From the NCBI GenBank assembly GCA_910585655.1, contig CAJUFW010000062.1, forward strand, positions 1-17,075: a stretch of DNA of 17,075 bases, read 5' to 3'. This DNA is from an uncultured Lachnospiraceae bacterium (GTDB taxonomy: Bacteria; Bacillota_A; Clostridia; Lachnospirales; Lachnospiraceae). The notes under the pieces were generated by a model. That model had not been told where the DNA came from, made no database searches, and was given only the letters and a program-made list of their open reading frames with translations. Each line of letters begins with the position of its first letter. The first letter of the stretch is position 1. The translations under genes and the position numbers were made by a program. Below are positions 15,383-17,075 of this stretch, one piece after another.

Positions 15383-16294
15383 ATGGGGAAGGGAAAAAGG
15401 CGGCTGTTCATAGGAATTCTGCTGATTATTTTTTTAGGCGCTGCAGGAGGAATGTGTTCGGTTCTTTTACAATACCAAAAAAGCAGGAACTTTTACAGCC
15501 AGGCGGCAGAACAGTATACAAGCCTGGTTCTTTCTGATGTTTCGGACGGGAGCGAGGAAACCGGTACCGATAGCGGGGATAGCACCCCAGCCGGGGAAAA
15601 TTCGTTGGATACCAAAGACAGACTTTCCGAAAAAGCGCCATTGGTAGTGGATTTTGAGGCGCTTCAGGCAGTCAATCCGGATATCATAGGCTGGATTTAC
15701 TGTGCGGATACGATCATCAATTATCCGGTGCTGCAAGGAGAGGACAATGACTTTTATCTGCAGCATAGCTACGAGAAAAGCCCGTTAAAACAAGGTTCTA
15801 TTTTTATAGACGTAGAAAATAAAGACGATTTTTCCGATCGTAATACGATTATTTACGGTCATCATATGAAAGACGGTTCGATGTTTTCTGTTCTGCATAG
15901 CTGGAGAAATCAGGAATTTTACGAGGAACATCCTGTGATGTGGCTACTGACGCCAAAGCAGGACTATAAGATCGTGTTGTTTAGCGGCTACACCGCATCC
16001 GCCTATTCCGATACCTATACTATTTTTCCGGAGGAAGCCTATAGTGGAAATGCCGAAAAAAGCCTGCGGGAACGTTCCCCGAAGGCTTATCAGGAGTTAG
16101 AAACCTATCTGGATTCCTGCGCAAAAAAGACCAACTTTCGTCCGGAACAAAGCTGGCAGGAGCTGTGCCGCTGGGAGGAACAGGAAGGAGACGGCGAGGA
16201 ATACCAGGAGTACCGCTATGTCCTGCTTTCGACCTGCGCCTATGAATTTGACGACGCCCGGTTTGTTCTGCATGGGGTGTTGATTCCGAATTAA
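15383..16294 (+). CDS. Class B sortase
   Basis: A 303-residue membrane transpeptidase (from ATG 15383; the frame opens at TTG 15371, which is only one base after the AGGAG at 15365-15369, so ATG is preferred although its spacing is long). An N-terminal membrane segment at about 8-29 is followed by a Ser/Gly/Asp-rich stem to about 85. The core shows FEALQAVNPDIIGWIY, TIINYPVLQGEDNDFYLQHS and FIDVENKDDF, all typical of class B. Catalytic residues are H160 in IIYGHHMKDGSMF, C285 in LLSTCAYEF and R293 in DARFVLHG. Class B enzymes usually attach one or few substrates with non-LPxTG signals to peptidoglycan. The IVKTGD protein in this module is the best candidate. It is the last gene before the terminator. 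Confidence 0.9.
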   Translation: MGKGKRRLFIGILLIIFLGAAGGMCSVLLQYQKSRNFYSQAAEQYTSLVLSDVSDGSEETGTDSGDSTPAGENSLDTKDRLSEKAPLVVDFEALQAVNPDIIGWIYCADTIINYPVLQGEDNDFYLQHSYEKSPLKQGSIFIDVENKDDFSDRNTIIYGHHMKDGSMFSVLHSWRNQEFYEEHPVMWLLTPKQDYKIVLFSGYTASAYSDTYTIFPEEAYSGNAEKSLRERSPKAYQELETYLDSCAKKTNFRPEQSWQELCRWEEQEGDGEEYQEYRYVLLSTCAYEFDDARFVLHGVLIPN

Positions 16295-16437
16295 ACGACA
16301 GCCGTCTGGATAGTCGGAACGATCATAGAACGGGGAGAATACTTGGGTTAGCAAGCTAACACGGTATATCTTTTGAAACGGCTTCATACGTTTTGCGAGA
16401 AAGGCTTTTCAAGCAGAGGTTTTGTTAATAAAAAAGT

Positions 16438-16484
16438 AAGAAATCTTAGGAGAAAACCATATTTTTTCTTAAGGTTTCTTTTTT
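16438..16484 (+). terminator. Intrinsic terminator of the surface cluster
   Basis: The left arm 16438-16456 pairs with 16462-16480 over 19 positions, including three G-U pairs, around the loop CCATA. A run of six T at 16479-16484 follows, overlapping the stem end. The stem is A/T-rich but long. It lies about 145 bases after the class B sortase, where the cluster would be expected to end. Confidence 0.8.
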
Positions 16485-16611
16485 ATGCTATAAAATGAAG
16501 AATAGAAAGATTGTAAGTCGTTATATTAGATAAATAGACAATCAACAGTCATTTTTATTTTTTCAATAGGGTGAGTAGCATAGGGCAAGAAAGAAACTGA
16601 CGGCAAACAAG

Positions 16612-16632
16612 TATAATAGTAGAAATGGGAGG
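16612..16632 (+). promoter_or_regulatory. Likely -10 and ribosome site of the glycosyltransferase gene
   Basis: A perfect TATAAT occurs at 16612-16617, and GGGAGG at 16627-16632 lies seven bases before ATG 16640. I cannot find a good -35 at the right distance, so the promoter call is weak. A start near 16624 would give a very short leader. The ribosome site is clear and fixes the start. Confidence 0.5.
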
Positions 16633-16639
16633 ATTTGAT

Positions 16640-17075
16640 ATGAAGAAAATCGTAATGATGTCCAAAGCTGATATGGTAAAGGGACAGGGTGTGCTTTCTG
16701 CACACGACGAGCAGGTAGCGTTAGTAAGAGAGTTTTTAAACGAATACGAAGTAGAGGAAAATAAGGGGATTGGGGATATTACACATATCCATACGATCAA
16801 TCCGGGCTTTTTGCTGAGGCTTCCCTTTGCCAAGTTAAAAGGAAGCAGCGTGGGCTATGTCCATTTTCTGCCTCAGACGTTGGAGAACAGCATCCATTTA
16901 CCAAAGTGGATGAAAAAGATTTTTTACAAATATGTGATTTATTTCTACAAGCAGATGGATCATCTGGTGACGGTAAATCCGTATTTTGTAGAGGTGCTGC
17001 AGGAATACGGGATTCCGGCGGAAAAAATCAGTTATATTCCGAATGTGGTTTCCGAGGTGCAGTTCCGTCCGCTGC
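16640..17075 (+). CDS. Glycosyltransferase family 4 (GT-B), N-terminal part only
   Basis: The first 145 codons are visible; the gene runs off the right edge. The visible half resembles the acceptor-binding domain of GT-B retaining glycosyltransferases of family 4. Key segments are MVKGQGVLSAHDEQV near the start, THIHTINPGF, GYVHFLPQTLE, YFYKQMDHLVTVNPYF and GIPAEKISYIPNVV, the last being the usual link to the nucleotide-sugar domain. From memory it is close in style to Gram-positive diacylglycerol glycosyltransferases that make glycolipid anchors for lipoteichoic acid, but the donor and acceptor cannot be read from this part. It has its own ribosome site and lies beyond a terminator, so it is probably not part of the pilus operon. 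Confidence 0.75.
   Translation, partial: MKKIVMMSKADMVKGQGVLSAHDEQVALVREFLNEYEVEENKGIGDITHIHTINPGFLLRLPFAKLKGSSVGYVHFLPQTLENSIHLPKWMKKIFYKYVIYFYKQMDHLVTVNPYFVEVLQEYGIPAEKISYIPNVVSEVQFRPL

Larger units (their letters stand above)
16295..16639. other. Intergenic region between surface cluster and glycosyltransferase
   Basis: It holds no convincing gene. Contents are a short palindrome GTTAGCAAGCTAAC (16347-16360) of unknown role, the terminator at 16438-16484, and likely initiation signals for the following gene. I see no riboswitch or T-box that I can support. Confidence 0.6.

Noticed and set aside
16555..16833. 92-codon minus-strand frame near the right edge
   Set aside because: It is antisense to the glycosyltransferase, which has a good ribosome site and recognisable family segments.

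Overview
The window looks like a chromosomal cell-surface locus from a low-to-moderate GC member of the Bacillota, class Clostridia, most likely Lachnospiraceae. The evidence is family-level: strong GGAGG-type ribosome sites, short gaps or overlaps between genes, Gram-positive sorting signals, sortases of classes C and B, a SipW-type signal peptidase with TasA/CalY-like substrates, and large surface proteins with CxxxEHTHxxxCY-type motifs. I cannot name a species. I see no phage genes, transposase, tRNA, rRNA or CRISPR array.

Layout. Positions 1-464 are an AT-rich promoter region. A minus-strand promoter probably serves a gene leaving the left edge, and a strong extended -10 promoter at 372-399 drives the plus-strand cluster. 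Module 1 (465-10359) is a sortase-assembled pilus locus: a giant LPETG adhesin with a fibro-slime-like domain and four Cna-B/DUF5979-like repeats, an LPSTG backbone pilin, a class C (pilin-polymerising) sortase, a cytoplasmic coiled-coil protein and a Ser/Lys signal peptidase I. A 164-base gap (10360-10523) follows. It holds a small hairpin, a long imperfect inverted repeat and a 27-base direct repeat whose second copy contains the next gene's ribosome site. Module 2 (10524-16294) encodes a secreted DUF5979-like protein without an anchor, two TasA/CalY-like proteins, an anchored protein with a variant sorting signal (IVKTGD), a MucBP-like membrane-anchored protein, a SipW-type Ser/His signal peptidase and a class B sortase. 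A good intrinsic terminator (16438-16484) closes the cluster. A glycosyltransferase gene then starts under its own signals and runs off the right edge.

How the parts may fit (inference). The adhesin and backbone pilin are exported, processed by signal peptidase I and joined by the class C sortase into a pilus. In module 2 the SipW-type peptidase would mature the TasA-like subunits and the class B sortase would fix the IVKTGD protein to peptidoglycan as an anchor for a second fibre or matrix layer. Thus one region encodes two surface-assembly machines, each with its own sortase and signal peptidase.

The most notable points are the paired machines, the recurring Cys/His motif in adhesin and pilin, the structured DNA between the modules, the variant sorting signal, and an unexplained coiled-coil protein encoded between the pilus sortase and its signal peptidase. 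Each family is recognisable; what may be under-described is the combination.
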